Shown here: piece after piece, positions 25,156 to 33,552 of the stretch
How positions within the stretch are numbered: the first letter of the stretch is position 1
Layout: every line of letters starts with the position of its first letter
NCBI GenBank assembly: GCA_020639075.1
Contig: JACKHI010000001.1
Coordinates: 3,596,001 to 3,660,000, forward strand
DNA from: Phycisphaerales bacterium
GTDB lineage: Bacteria; Planctomycetota; Phycisphaerae; UBA1845; UTPLA1
DNA length: 64,000 bases
Direction of reading: 5' to 3'
Translations under genes and position numbers: made by a program
The notes under the pieces: model-generated
Told to the model about the DNA's origin: nothing
Databases searched by the model: none
Seen by the model: only the letters and a program-made list of their open reading frames with translations

Positions 25156-26361
25156 CTACCCCTTCACCACCGGCAGCGGCAAACTCCCGTCCGCCCTTGG
25201 CAGCGGATCCGGTGGTGCAATCGTCACGCCGCCGCGCGTCAGTTGGGCTTCGCCGCGCTCCACGCGTTCGGCGAAGGCGAGCGACTCTTCGTACAGCGCC
25301 TCCAGCATGTCGGCCTCATCGACGGTGCGCGTCTGCTCGCCCTGCACGTAGATGATGCCTTTGCCCTTGCCGGCGAAGACGGCGACGTCGGCCCCTTCCG
25401 CCTCGCCGGGGCCGTTCACGACGCAGCCCATCACGGCGACTTTGACAGGTGTCTTAATGCTCCGCAGCTTCTCGCGGACCTGCTGCACAAGCGTCATCAG
25501 ATCCACTTCGATGCGACCGCATGTCGGGCAGGCGATGAGTTCGGGTTCGACGCGGGGTCGCAGGCCGAGGCAGTTGAGCATTTCGCGGGCGTCTTCGACT
25601 TCGAGAACAGGATCGCTCGCATAGCTGATCCGCACGGTATCCCCGATGCCGTTGGCCAGCAGCGTGCCGAGGGCGACGACGCTGCGGATGCAGCCGGTCT
25701 CTTTCGGACCGGCATGCGTTACGCCGAGATGGAGCGGGTAATCGTACTTCTCGCTGATCGCCGTGTACGCCATGATGCAGATGCGCGGGTCGATGCTCTT
25801 GGCGCTGATGACGACATCGTGGAAATCGTTTTCATCGAAGATGCGCAAATAGTCGGCGAGCTTGTCCATCATAATGCCGACGAGTTGCGCTTCGTAATCC
25901 GTCTTCAGCTTTTCCTTTTCGCTGGCGCGCTTGGATTTGTCCTTGCGTTCGACAATGCCGCCTTCGTTGACGCCGACGCGGATGGGGATGCCGCGCTCCT
26001 TACAGGCGGCGATGACGCGATCGACCTGTTTGCGATCCTGAATGTTGCCCGGGTTGAGGCGGATCTTGTGGACGCCGGCCTCGATCGATTCCATGGCTCG
26101 CTGAAAGTGGAAGTGCACGTCGGCGACGATCGGTACGCTCACCTGCGGGAGGATGTGCTTCAGGGCCTCGGTATCCGCCGGGTCGGGGACGGCGACGCGA
26201 ACGATGTCGGCGCCGGCCTGGGCGAGTGCGTGAATCTGCGCGACAGTCGCATCGATGTCGTAGGTGTATGTGCTCGTCATCGACTGGATCGAGACGGGGG
26301 CGTCGCCGCCGATGGCGACGGGACCGACGTGAACTTGGCGCGTTTTGCGTCTGGGTTGCAT
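25156..26361 (-). CDS. ispG: 4-hydroxy-3-methylbut-2-en-1-yl diphosphate synthase
   Basis: A 401-residue IspG (GcpE), the Fe-S enzyme that reduces methylerythritol cyclodiphosphate to HMBPP in the MEP isoprenoid pathway. Readable family blocks: VHVGPVAIGGDAPVSIQSMT at the N-terminus, QIHALAQAGADIVRVAVP, ADVHFHFQRAM, KIRLNPGNI, GVTHAGPKETG, then the cluster region with LIACPTCGRIEVDL (two Cys) and AVMGCVVNGPGEA (third Cys). ATG 26361 places the protein start right before the conserved R-x-T-R-x-V; the longer frame to 26448 adds an unconserved stretch overlapping a hairpin repeat. Confidence 0.95.
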   Translation of the reverse strand: MQPRRKTRQVHVGPVAIGGDAPVSIQSMTSTYTYDIDATVAQIHALAQAGADIVRVAVPDPADTEALKHILPQVSVPIVADVHFHFQRAMESIEAGVHKIRLNPGNIQDRKQVDRVIAACKERGIPIRVGVNEGGIVERKDKSKRASEKEKLKTDYEAQLVGIMMDKLADYLRIFDENDFHDVVISAKSIDPRICIMAYTAISEKYDYPLHLGVTHAGPKETGCIRSVVALGTLLANGIGDTVRISYASDPVLEVEDAREMLNCLGLRPRVEPELIACPTCGRIEVDLMTLVQQVREKLRSIKTPVKVAVMGCVVNGPGEAEGADVAVFAGKGKGIIYVQGEQTRTVDEADMLEALYEESLAFAERVERGEAQLTRGGVTIAPPDPLPRADGSLPLPVVKG

Positions 26362-26375
26362 TCGTTCGATTTCCT

Positions 26376-26401
26376 TGTCGGGTCGATGACCCGATCTACG
26401 G
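26376..26401 (+). repeat. Short hairpin repeat, copy 1
   Basis: TGTCGGGTCGATGACCCGA followed by TCTACGG. The GTCGGGT / ACCCGA arms form a stem; the same unit recurs at 26468-26493 and 32087-32112. It sits just upstream of ispG. Confidence 0.75.
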
Positions 26402-26436
26402 GGCTGTTGGGGCGGCGTTACGGCCTGCTCGACTTC

Positions 26437-26493
26437 TGCACTGCTCACAGAGCAGTGGCACCCGGCGTGTCGGGTCGATGACCCGACCTACGG
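26437..26493 (+). repeat. Paired hairpin repeats between ispG and a membrane gene
   Basis: CACTGCTC-ACA-GAGCAGTG (26437-26455) runs into GCACCCGGCG and then the second TGTCGGGTCGATGACCCGAC unit (26468-26493). A variant, TTGTCGGGGCGATGCCCCGA, follows at about 26496. The remainder of 26502-26673 has no gene. Confidence 0.7.
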
Positions 26494-26673
26494 ATTGTCG
26501 GGGCGATGCCCCGAGCCTGGGGGATCGGGTGTTCTTTGTGTACGTGGGTATTGTAGAGGGGGATCGGGGCGTGGCGAAATCGGGGGGATTTTTGGAAGAT
26601 CGGGTGACATCGTCTGCGGCGGCGACGTTGGAGATGCGATACACTACGCAGGCGGAAAGGAGGGCACCGGGTT

Positions 26674-27645
26674 TTGGGCGAATTCCCCGAGGCAATCAAG
26701 GCGCCTACGGATGGCGATGGAACGATCCAGGCGGACCTGTTCTGTCGCGGATGTGCGTACAACCTGCGATCACTGCTGCTTTCGGCGTCCTGCCCGGAGT
26801 GCGGCGCGTCCGTCGCCTGGTCAATGCGCGACCATCAACTCATCAACGCGAGTCCGACATGGCTCAAGCGATTGCGTACCGGCATCGGCTTGTTGACGCT
26901 CACTATTCCGCTCTGGGGTCTGCAGGTTCTCTTGACGCAATATGGTGGGTTGCTCGGCTTGCAGATTTTCAACTCGATTGCGATGGGGCCGTCCAGCCTG
27001 GTCTTGGACTCGTTACAAGTTTTTCTCATGGTGCTGCTGGCAACCGCGTGCCTGGTGCTGACGACTTTGGAGCCGGAACGTGCCCCCCTTGAACGCGATG
27101 ATCTCCTGAGGAAACGCCTACGGATTATCGCCGTCGCCTACGTCGTGTTCGGTCTCGCCAGCCGTGTCATCTGGTCGTTGATTGGGCTCAAATTCGGCCT
27201 TGTTCCCGTGGTCTCAGTAATCACACATGTCATCCTTCTTCTTTCGGCCGCGTACTGTCTATTCGCGTACCTGGCGGCACTCATCGATCGAACGCCCACA
27301 CGCCGCGGGGCCGGATTGATTCGAGTCCTTCGATACATTTATCTGCCGATCATGGCGATCGGTGAGATTTCTGAACTGTTCTTGGCGTGGGGCTGGTTCA
27401 TGAAGCCGCCGCCGTCCGGCCGCATGCTGCCCACGCCATGGTGGGGTACTTCGACGTTCTTGCTTGGCGGTGCCGCGGGACTCATCGCGACGATTATCTT
27501 CGTGACGTTGCTCGCCCGGTTTTATTTCGATCTCGATCGTATCTGTAAGCAGGTGAGCGCTGAGTGGAGCGAGCGTGGGTCGCAAGGGAATTCCAGTGGG
27601 GGAATGGGAACAGGCAGGGATTCTTGTGCCAGCAGTAACACGTAA
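26674..27645 (+). CDS. Membrane protein with N-terminal zinc ribbon
   Basis: A 323-residue membrane protein. GGAAAGGAGGG (26653-26663) sits about 10 bases before TTG 26674, which decides this start. A zinc ribbon at residues 23-45 (LFCRGCAYNLRSL ... ASCPECGAS) is followed by about six membrane helices (first at roughly 72-95, last at roughly 270-292). The C-x2-C-x-Y-x-LR ... CPECG ribbon in front of membrane helices is a recurring planctomycete architecture (family knowledge); function is unknown. Another gene here (34716-35414) carries a related ribbon at its other end. Confidence 0.75.
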   Translation: MGEFPEAIKAPTDGDGTIQADLFCRGCAYNLRSLLLSASCPECGASVAWSMRDHQLINASPTWLKRLRTGIGLLTLTIPLWGLQVLLTQYGGLLGLQIFNSIAMGPSSLVLDSLQVFLMVLLATACLVLTTLEPERAPLERDDLLRKRLRIIAVAYVVFGLASRVIWSLIGLKFGLVPVVSVITHVILLLSAAYCLFAYLAALIDRTPTRRGAGLIRVLRYIYLPIMAIGEISELFLAWGWFMKPPPSGRMLPTPWWGTSTFLLGGAAGLIATIIFVTLLARFYFDLDRICKQVSAEWSERGSQGNSSGGMGTGRDSCASSNT

Positions 27646-27652
27646 ATCCTGT

Positions 27653-27768
27653 TGTAACGCCCTTTCAGGGTTTTTTGCATTCGGATGGCGGTAAGCCCGG
27701 GGTTGCGCTTCGACCGCGTTCGCGGTCTTCGCTGACCCCGGGCTGTCTTGTTTCACGCTTTCAGCGTG
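27653..27768 (-). repeat. Dispersed hairpin-rich repeat, copy C (inverted)
   Basis: Opposite orientation to A and B: TGTAACGCCCTTTCAGGG, then AAGCCCGGGGTTGCGCTTC, CGCGTTCGCGGTCTTCGCTG, ACCCCGGGCT and TTTCACGCTTTCAGCGTG. The GCCCGGGGT / ACCCCGGGC arms are perfectly complementary around a central CGACCGCG / CGCGGTC palindrome. It fills most of the gap 27646-27853. Confidence 0.85.
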
Positions 27769-27853
27769 TAGTAAGCGCGACCTATTTTCGAATGGAATCA
27801 CACTCTTGTTGGCGCTTCTGGTGCCGCTCACCTGCTGATTGAGAGGTGCTTCG

Positions 27854-29128
27854 TCACTTGTCGATTGCGATCGTCAGGTTTTCGTGGCCATCCTGCGTGA
27901 TCAGAATGTTGTCCTCAATGCGCACGCCGCCGATGTCGAGCAGGCCGTCCACCTCTGTCCAATCGATGCAATCGGCGTATTGCGTTCTGCGGGCTTCATC
28001 CTTCAACAATGCCGGAATGAAGTACAAGCCGGGTTCGATCGTGACGAGGTAGCCGGGCTGCAATGGCAGATCGATGCGCAGCGCGCTCAGGCCGAATCGC
28101 GTGCTGCGCTCGCGGCCGGGCAAGTATCCGCTGGCGTCGCGGACGCCGAGACCGACGAGATGGCCGAGACCGTGCGGGAAGAAGAGTGCGTGGGCGTCGC
28201 GTTCGACGAGGTTGTCGACGTCGCCCTTCAGAATGCCGAGTTCGACGAGGCCTTCCGCGAGGTCGCGGGCGGCGGCCATGTGGATGTCGCGGAATTCCGC
28301 GCCGGGCCGGCAGCGCTCGACGCCGTTCTTCTGTGCGCGAAGAACGGCGTTGTACAAATCAGCGCGGAAGCCGGTGAGCTTGCCCTTTGCACCGTAGGTC
28401 CGCGTCACATCGGCGGTGTAGCCGTCGATCTCTGCGCCGGCGTCAATGAGGACGAGGTCCTCCTCCCCCACGACTCGATTGCTCGGCGTGAAGTGCAGCA
28501 CGGCGGCGTTCGTGCCGGCGCCGACGATTGTGCCGTAGCCCGTGCGCGTGCCGCCATGACGGAAGAACTCGGCTTCGAGCTCGACCTGGATCTGTCGTTC
28601 CGTGACGCCGGGCCGGATGACATCACGCATTCGCCCGTAGCCGGCGACGGTCGCGGCAACGGCGCGGCGGATGCGTTCGATCTCGACAGCGTCCTTGGGG
28701 CGGCGAGCGTGGAAGTAGTTCAGGCGGACAGCGTCCGTCAGCGCGGCGTCGCTGGTGACGCCGGGGAGCGCGGCGCCGAGGTTTGCGATCGGTCGGCCCT
28801 TTCGCGCGGCGAGCCAGGCGGCGAACTCTGTTGTCGGCCGCAGGTCGCTGGTCCATTCGAAGGGTTGCCGCCCTTCCCATACGCGCTCGGGTTCTTCGAC
28901 GGGCGGTCGGAATTCGATCCAACCCGATTTCGGATCGTATGCAACGATACAGCCGGGCTCGTCGTGGTCGGCGATGTATCGGTATTCGGTGTGCGGCAGG
29001 AACGGGAGGCACTGGTCGGCGCCACCGGGGACCGGGATGAGTTCGCCCGAAGCGATGAGGACGATTTCGTTCGTGAGGTTCAGCGCGTCGGCGACGCGCG
29101 ATTGCCGGTCTTTGATATATTGCTGCAT
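27854..29128 (-). CDS. pepP: Xaa-Pro aminopeptidase, M24 family
   Basis: A 424-residue aminopeptidase P-type enzyme that removes N-terminal residues preceding proline, using two metal ions. The N-terminal non-catalytic domain (about 1-165) is followed by the pita-bread domain with all metal ligands: two Asp in LIDAGAEIDGYTADVTRTY, His in PHGLGHLVGLGV, Glu in TIEPGLYF and Glu in GGVRIEDNILIT. ATG 29128 begins MQQYIKDRQ, the usual short lead-in of this family. A much longer in-frame extension to 29623 runs antisense to the next gene and is rejected. It is divergent from the carboxypeptidase gene. Confidence 0.92.
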   Translation of the reverse strand: MQQYIKDRQSRVADALNLTNEIVLIASGELIPVPGGADQCLPFLPHTEYRYIADHDEPGCIVAYDPKSGWIEFRPPVEEPERVWEGRQPFEWTSDLRPTTEFAAWLAARKGRPIANLGAALPGVTSDAALTDAVRLNYFHARRPKDAVEIERIRRAVAATVAGYGRMRDVIRPGVTERQIQVELEAEFFRHGGTRTGYGTIVGAGTNAAVLHFTPSNRVVGEEDLVLIDAGAEIDGYTADVTRTYGAKGKLTGFRADLYNAVLRAQKNGVERCRPGAEFRDIHMAAARDLAEGLVELGILKGDVDNLVERDAHALFFPHGLGHLVGLGVRDASGYLPGRERSTRFGLSALRIDLPLQPGYLVTIEPGLYFIPALLKDEARRTQYADCIDWTEVDGLLDIGGVRIEDNILITQDGHENLTIAIDK

Positions 29129-29421
29129 GATCGCACTCCGGATCGGGTAGGATTCTCTGTTGCGTCGTAATTGTACAGGAAGTACGGCCGACAGCTGGCC
29201 CGAGGCCGCAGTTTTTGCCGATATCAGTATTGGGGATGCTGTATGCTCCCCCGAGAAACTCGAACAGAGGAACCGCTGAACGACGGCGGGCGTTCGTTTG
29301 ATCACGCCTGCGACCGATACGCGACGAGAACGACCAGGACAATCCGTGCGGGCGAGACGCCCGCACTCCCCAGCGATGCATGGACGCACAACATATGAAT
29401 CTGAATTCTGAGACAACAGGG

Positions 29422-30315
29422 ATGATGACGCGACGGACGGGCCGGCTGGCGGCGATTTCGATGGTATCGCTCGGCCTGTTGTCCGCGGCGTGCGTCGATC
29501 CGACGCCGGGGCCGAACACCACAAAGCCGCAGCAGACGCGCACGCGGGCGCGCATGGGGCAGCATCAACCCGGCATGGGCAGCATGCGGCCGGTCGATGG
29601 GGCGCGAACTTATGCGATCTCACCGTCGATGGGCCGACCGATGCGGGAAGTTGTCGGGCGATCGCTGCAGGGCCGGCCGATCGAGGCGCGCGTGTTCGGT
29701 TCGGGCAACGACTGCATTTTCATCCTGGCGACGATTCACGGGGACGAGGACGCGGGGACGCCGCTGGTCGAGCAGTTGGCCGACTACCTCGAGCGGAACC
29801 CGAACCTGTACATGGGTCGGCGCGTCGTGCTGATGCCGAACGCAAACCCCGACGGCATGGCGGCGCAGACGCGGACGAACGGGAACGGCGTCGATCTGAA
29901 TCGGAACTACCCGGCGGACAATTTCAAGGCGAGCGATCGGCATGGCGACACGGCGCTATCCGAACCGGAGAGCATCGCGATCCACGATGTCATCGAACGC
30001 TATCATCCGTCGCGGATCGTGAGCATTCATCAGCCGCTTCGCTACGGCAGCGAGTGCATCGATCACGACGGACCTGCCAAGCCGCTGGCAGAGGCGATGT
30101 CGAACCACACGGACATTCCCGTGCGACGGATCGGCAGCCGACCGGGATCATTGGGCAGCTACGCCGGTGTAACGCTGGGGATACCGATCATCACGCTGGA
30201 GCTGCCGAAGGAAGTAAAGGGCTGGGACGCGAGTCGATTGTGGACGAGCTACGGGGATATGCTGCTGGCGGCGATTCGGTATCCGGAGACGCTGACGGTG
30301 TTTGCGGGGCAGTAG
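29422..30315 (+). CDS. M14 zinc carboxypeptidase lipoprotein, MpaA-like
   Basis: A 297-residue lipoprotein; the signal MTRRTGRLAAISMVSLGLL ends at SAAC (Cys24). After a Gln/Met/Arg-rich linker, an M14 peptidase domain starts at VVGRSLQGRPIEARVFG. Zinc-binding H-x-x-E is in ATIHGDEDAG, the substrate-binding Asn-Arg in GVDLNRNYP, the third zinc His in IVSIHQPL, and the catalytic Glu in TLELPKE. The compact domain and VGRSLQGR entry resemble MpaA, which trims gamma-D-Glu-mDAP peptides from murein; that substrate is inferred. ATG 29395 or 29380 could also be used; 29422 gives the best signal length. Confidence 0.82.
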   Translation: MMTRRTGRLAAISMVSLGLLSAACVDPTPGPNTTKPQQTRTRARMGQHQPGMGSMRPVDGARTYAISPSMGRPMREVVGRSLQGRPIEARVFGSGNDCIFILATIHGDEDAGTPLVEQLADYLERNPNLYMGRRVVLMPNANPDGMAAQTRTNGNGVDLNRNYPADNFKASDRHGDTALSEPESIAIHDVIERYHPSRIVSIHQPLRYGSECIDHDGPAKPLAEAMSNHTDIPVRRIGSRPGSLGSYAGVTLGIPIITLELPKEVKGWDASRLWTSYGDMLLAAIRYPETLTVFAGQ

Positions 30316-30361
30316 TTCGATGCCACGCCCTATCATACGACACGATACTTCAACGGTATGA

Positions 30362-31186
30362 TCAACCGAAATCAAAGGTATGTTGTCCGTCGGCGCCTTT
30401 CTCTGAAATCCCCCGCCAGATCTTCTTTCCCATCTCGTGCTTTGAGAAGAAAATGAGTTGATACAGCGGGCCATTGGTACCGACTATTCGGACAGATCGT
30501 GAGTGTTCATACCCAAGCTTTGCAACTTGTGACGTGTATAGCGTGGTCAGTTGGCGGATTTGGTCGATTTTCGGCTCCACTGAGAGAATGTGTCGCCAGT
30601 CGGCGCCGGGGCCGAACACGAGATCGGGATTACTATTCTCATTTTCCCAGTAGTTGAGTTTCCAGTTTCGCAAGAGGTCTACTCGATCTGGAAAGAAGAC
30701 TAGCAAATCACATTTTGCTTGCGATAGTGTACTGATGGTCTCGTAGTTGAGATGGAGTCCCAAGGGATCAAGGAATGCAAAGGAAAGACTTCGATTCGGA
30801 ATTTTCCGAACAACCTCATGGCAAACCTCGTTCGCATCCCCCTTGAGAGTAATTGCACGATCGCCGAGACCTAGTTGCTGAGTCCTCTTAAATAAGGCGT
30901 CATGAAGTGATTTCTTCGCCTCACAGAAAATAAGCTGATCAAATGCAACTGGGGACTGGGCCGCAATGAGAGGCGATCCCCATGTAAGTGTCTTGTCCGC
31001 GTATTCGACGATTCCCGCGCCTGCGAAGAGATCGATGTAGCAAATGCTCTGCCACTTTCCCTTCATCGCAGTCGTAAATGCGTCAATGTAGCGCCGAAGG
31101 TAGTAGTGCTTCTTTTCAGAATGCAGCTTTGCCTTGGATTTTACCAATCCGTCATCTTCAGGTGGTTCCAACTGCCACTTTGCCAT
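30362..31186 (-). CDS. tcmP: Three-Cys-motif partner protein TcmP
   Basis: A 274-residue protein matching TcmP: KKHYYLRRYIDAFTTAM near the start, the SAM-methyltransferase-like ICYIDLFAGAGIVEY, and LSFAFLDPLGLHLNYETI with DLLVFFPDRVDL further on. The chain begins inside the end of the preceding gene (29-base overlap), preceded by AGGAAAGGG, so translation is probably coupled. TcmP proteins are defined by being encoded beside a three-Cys-motif (Gp37/Gp68-like) protein, exactly as here. The biochemical role is unknown; a modification or defence function has been suggested for such pairs only by context. AT-richer than flanking genes, hinting at transfer. Confidence 0.82.
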   Translation of the reverse strand: MAKWQLEPPEDDGLVKSKAKLHSEKKHYYLRRYIDAFTTAMKGKWQSICYIDLFAGAGIVEYADKTLTWGSPLIAAQSPVAFDQLIFCEAKKSLHDALFKRTQQLGLGDRAITLKGDANEVCHEVVRKIPNRSLSFAFLDPLGLHLNYETISTLSQAKCDLLVFFPDRVDLLRNWKLNYWENENSNPDLVFGPGADWRHILSVEPKIDQIRQLTTLYTSQVAKLGYEHSRSVRIVGTNGPLYQLIFFSKHEMGKKIWRGISEKGADGQHTFDFG

Positions 31187-31910
31187 TGGCGAGTTCCCTT
31201 TCCTTTGAAGGCATCTCATCCCAAGTCCGACCCTCCAACTCCCGCCCCGTTCGCTTCTTGTTCACACCGCCCCACTGCTTGAAGAAAAACGGCACGTTGC
31301 GCTCGATGCAGCGCTCGCGGATCTGGATGACCCACGATTCATCCATGGGGCGCGCCCCTGGGCCGGACTCGCCGCCGACGATGACCCAGTCGATATTCGT
31401 CAGCGGCAGGCGCGGGATTGGCCCGAGGAGTGGTTCGACGGAAAGGAAGCGCACGGCGGCGGGGACTTTCGCGAGCGTCTTTGAGCGATGGGCGTAGAGT
31501 GCGTTTTCGATGCTCGTGCCGAGCCAGACGTTCGGCGGCCACGGAAGATCGCTCGACATGTCCAGTGCGATTTCGGGGCGCTTGGTGAGGACCTGGAATT
31601 GATGTTGCGGGCAATCGCACATGGTTTCAAAGACGCGCCGCGTGAAGGCGAGCGGCACATCTTTATGGAAGAGGTCGCTCATCGAGTTGACGAAGACGAG
31701 GCGGGGCTTCTTCCAGCGGCGCGGTATGTCCAGCGCATCCGGCTGGAGCGTGAGATCGAAGCCATTGCGATATTGCGGAACACCCATCGCGCGAAGGCGC
31801 CGAGCCATGCGTTCCGCGTAGCAGTGTTTGCAACCGGGGCTGATCTTCGTACAGCCTGTGACGGGGTTCCACGTCGCGTTGGTCCATTCAATTGACGATG
31901 CCTGCGCCAT
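31158..31910 (-). CDS. Three-Cys-motif protein, phage Gp37/Gp68 (DUF5131) family
   Basis: A 250-residue protein of the Gp37/Gp68 family, a radical-SAM-like group. Start MAQASSIEWTNATWNPVTGC leads into the three-Cys motif C-x6-C-x2-C (TGCTKISPGCKHCYAERM) that likely binds an Fe-S cluster. Other conserved segments: VNSMSDLFHKDVP, FQVLTKRPE, WLGTSIEN, RFLSVEPLLGPI, WVIVGGESGPGARPM and PFFFKQWGG. Members occur on phages and mobile islands. It overlaps tcmP by 29 bases in a two-gene unit. Enzymatic reaction unknown. Confidence 0.88.
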   Translation of the reverse strand: MAQASSIEWTNATWNPVTGCTKISPGCKHCYAERMARRLRAMGVPQYRNGFDLTLQPDALDIPRRWKKPRLVFVNSMSDLFHKDVPLAFTRRVFETMCDCPQHQFQVLTKRPEIALDMSSDLPWPPNVWLGTSIENALYAHRSKTLAKVPAAVRFLSVEPLLGPIPRLPLTNIDWVIVGGESGPGARPMDESWVIQIRERCIERNVPFFFKQWGGVNKKRTGRELEGRTWDEMPSKERELANGKVAVGTT

Positions 31911-32146
31911 TCGGACAGGCTACCGAACATTGACCGAACGGGCAAGGAAATAGTGCGACGACGACTATGATGGAACGGCGCACCGATCGTCGCGCCCCCA
32001 CCCCTGAAGGGGTGGGCCACCCGGCGCTGTAATCAGGATCGCGCCCGAACACTGGGTGACAAGCCCCCAGTGGCACGTCGGGGATTTGTCGGGTTGATGA
32101 CCCGACCTACGGTTGGATTGGTGGGCTCGGCCCACCCTACGCGGGG
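31911..32146. repeat. Intergenic cluster of short hairpins, including short repeat copy 3
   Basis: Four hairpins in 235 bases and no gene: CCCACCCCTGAAGGGGTGGG (about 31998-32017), ACACTGGGTGACAAGCCCCC plus AGTGGCACG (from about 32049), the TGTCGGGTTGATGACCCGAC unit (32087-32112), and GGTGGGCTCGGCCCACC (32120-32136). Confidence 0.7.
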
Positions 32147-32659
32147 TTATTCTGCGGTGGCTGCGTCGCCGGGGAGGACGGGGTCGACCTCGAAGCCGGC
32201 GGCTTCTGCACGGGCGGCGGCCGGGCGATAGAGCAGGTTACTGAGAATGACGCCGGCGAAGAGAAGCGCGTTGCGACCTATGACGCTCCAGCCGGCGGCG
32301 CCGCTGCCGGAGCCGGTGCAGCCGCAGCTGATCTTCAGGTCGAGAATGATTGCGGAATAGAACACTGCGCCGATGAAGAAAAGCAACATGCCGCCAATGA
32401 GCAGCGAACCGGCCTTTCTTGTGGCGGGGAAGATCAACGCAAGGGCGCCGAAGACTTCGATGAACGGCAGAATGACGGCCGGAATGTTCGTGTATGCCGC
32501 GGGCAGGATCTTGTAATTGCCGATTTCGACGGCGAACTGGCGCGATTCGGCCGGCCCGAGTTTCCCCCATGCCGCATAGAGAAAGAACACGGCCACGGCC
32601 AGAGCGCAGAGGTGCGACACGATGCGGTAGAGCGTGTTGTTATCGCTTGTCGCCGTCAT
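32147..32659 (-). CDS. MauE/DoxX-like membrane protein
   Basis: A 170-residue protein with four membrane helices (about 15-33, 57-77, 83-107, 125-142). The segments FFLYAAWGKLGPAESRQFAVEIGNYKIL, FIEVFGALALIFPATRKAGSLLIGGML and the pair CGCTG in SCGCTGSGSG are typical of the MauE/DoxX/thioredoxin-redox group, some of which handle electron transfer to periplasmic thiols. It follows the rhodanese-like gene by six bases, so the two are almost certainly co-transcribed; a role in periplasmic sulfur or disulfide metabolism is inferred. Confidence 0.75.
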   Translation of the reverse strand: MTATSDNNTLYRIVSHLCALAVAVFFLYAAWGKLGPAESRQFAVEIGNYKILPAAYTNIPAVILPFIEVFGALALIFPATRKAGSLLIGGMLLFFIGAVFYSAIILDLKISCGCTGSGSGAAGWSVIGRNALLFAGVILSNLLYRPAAARAEAAGFEVDPVLPGDAATAE

Positions 32660-32665
32660 AATCGA

Positions 32666-33289
32666 TCAGTCTCCGCTCTCGACATAGTCACCGAATCGGC
32701 CGGAGGCTTCGATCTCCTCCCAGCCTTGTTCATACAGCCAGACGTTCGTGTATTCGAACTCGCGCAGGACGATGGCGACGTTCTTGCTCGCCTCGCACTG
32801 ACCGCCGCCGCAGTAGACGATGATCATGTGCTGCGGCGTCGGAACGACGGCCATGATGTTGTTGATGTTCTCGTAGATCGCGCTGGACGGCAGATGCACG
32901 GCGCCGATGAGACGGGATTCATCCCAGTCATGATCTTCCCGGGCATCGACGATGATCGCATCCTTCGCCGCGAGGTGCTTCAGGACGCAGTCGATCTCGG
33001 CGACGCAGAAGCCCTCGATGCGTTTTTCGCACCCGCAGACTTCGGCCGGCGACTCTTTGCTTGCGACTGCATGCGATTGACCGTTTGTGCCGCTGGCCGG
33101 CGGGTCCATGTCCTTTTGCGGATCCTTGGATGTATTCGGCGTCTTGTCCGTCGTCGCCGGGACGGCATCCTTCACCCACGGCATGTGCGGGTAGCCGGGC
33201 GTTTTGTTGTACCACGTCGAGCGCGCGATCGCGCCCGCGCCGCAACTCGCGATGAGAATCAGGATGGCCAGACCTATGTGTCTTTTCAT
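32666..33289 (-). CDS. Exported rhodanese-domain protein
   Basis: A 207-residue protein with an N-terminal membrane/signal segment (MKRHIGLAILILIASCGAGA; the Cys could be lipidated). After a Lys/Pro-rich linker and a Cys-rich spot (VCGCEKRIEGFCVAEIDC), a rhodanese domain follows: AIIVDAREDHDWDESRLIGAVHLP, then active-site loop VYCGGGQCEAS with the sulfur-accepting Cys, and YEQGWEEIEASG. ATG 33289 marks the start of the signal segment; the longer frame to 33361 is not needed. Directly upstream of the MauE/DoxX-like gene, suggesting joint work in thiol or sulfur transfer. Confidence 0.82.
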   Translation of the reverse strand: MKRHIGLAILILIASCGAGAIARSTWYNKTPGYPHMPWVKDAVPATTDKTPNTSKDPQKDMDPPASGTNGQSHAVASKESPAEVCGCEKRIEGFCVAEIDCVLKHLAAKDAIIVDAREDHDWDESRLIGAVHLPSSAIYENINNIMAVVPTPQHMIIVYCGGGQCEASKNVAIVLREFEYTNVWLYEQGWEEIEASGRFGDYVESGD

Positions 33290-33552
33290 GATGGTCCCGA
33301 TGCCTCGCTCCGAGGGACTTGGTTCTACCCGAAATCTCGCGGGCCGGCCGCGCAGCCGCACTCAGTAGTCTAGCCGAAAACGCTGCGAGAGGCTGTAACG
33401 CAGCAGTAACGCAAAAACACGCAATCAGGGGGATGTATCGCGTCGATTATCGGGTAGATCATTGTCGATCCGCAAACTTGCCGTCGCCCCGTTCGCGGGC
33501 GGCGTGTCGCGTCCTATGATGACGGCAATACGCATCCCAAGGAGCCCGATTC

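Noticed and set aside
27839..29170. 443-residue plus-strand frame opposite the Xaa-Pro aminopeptidase gene
   Set aside because: It is an antisense shadow: no ribosome-binding site or motif, while the opposite strand carries all M24 metal ligands.
29129..29623. N-terminal extension of the aminopeptidase gene by 165 codons
   Set aside because: It overlaps the lipoprotein carboxypeptidase gene antisense and contains no family sequence.
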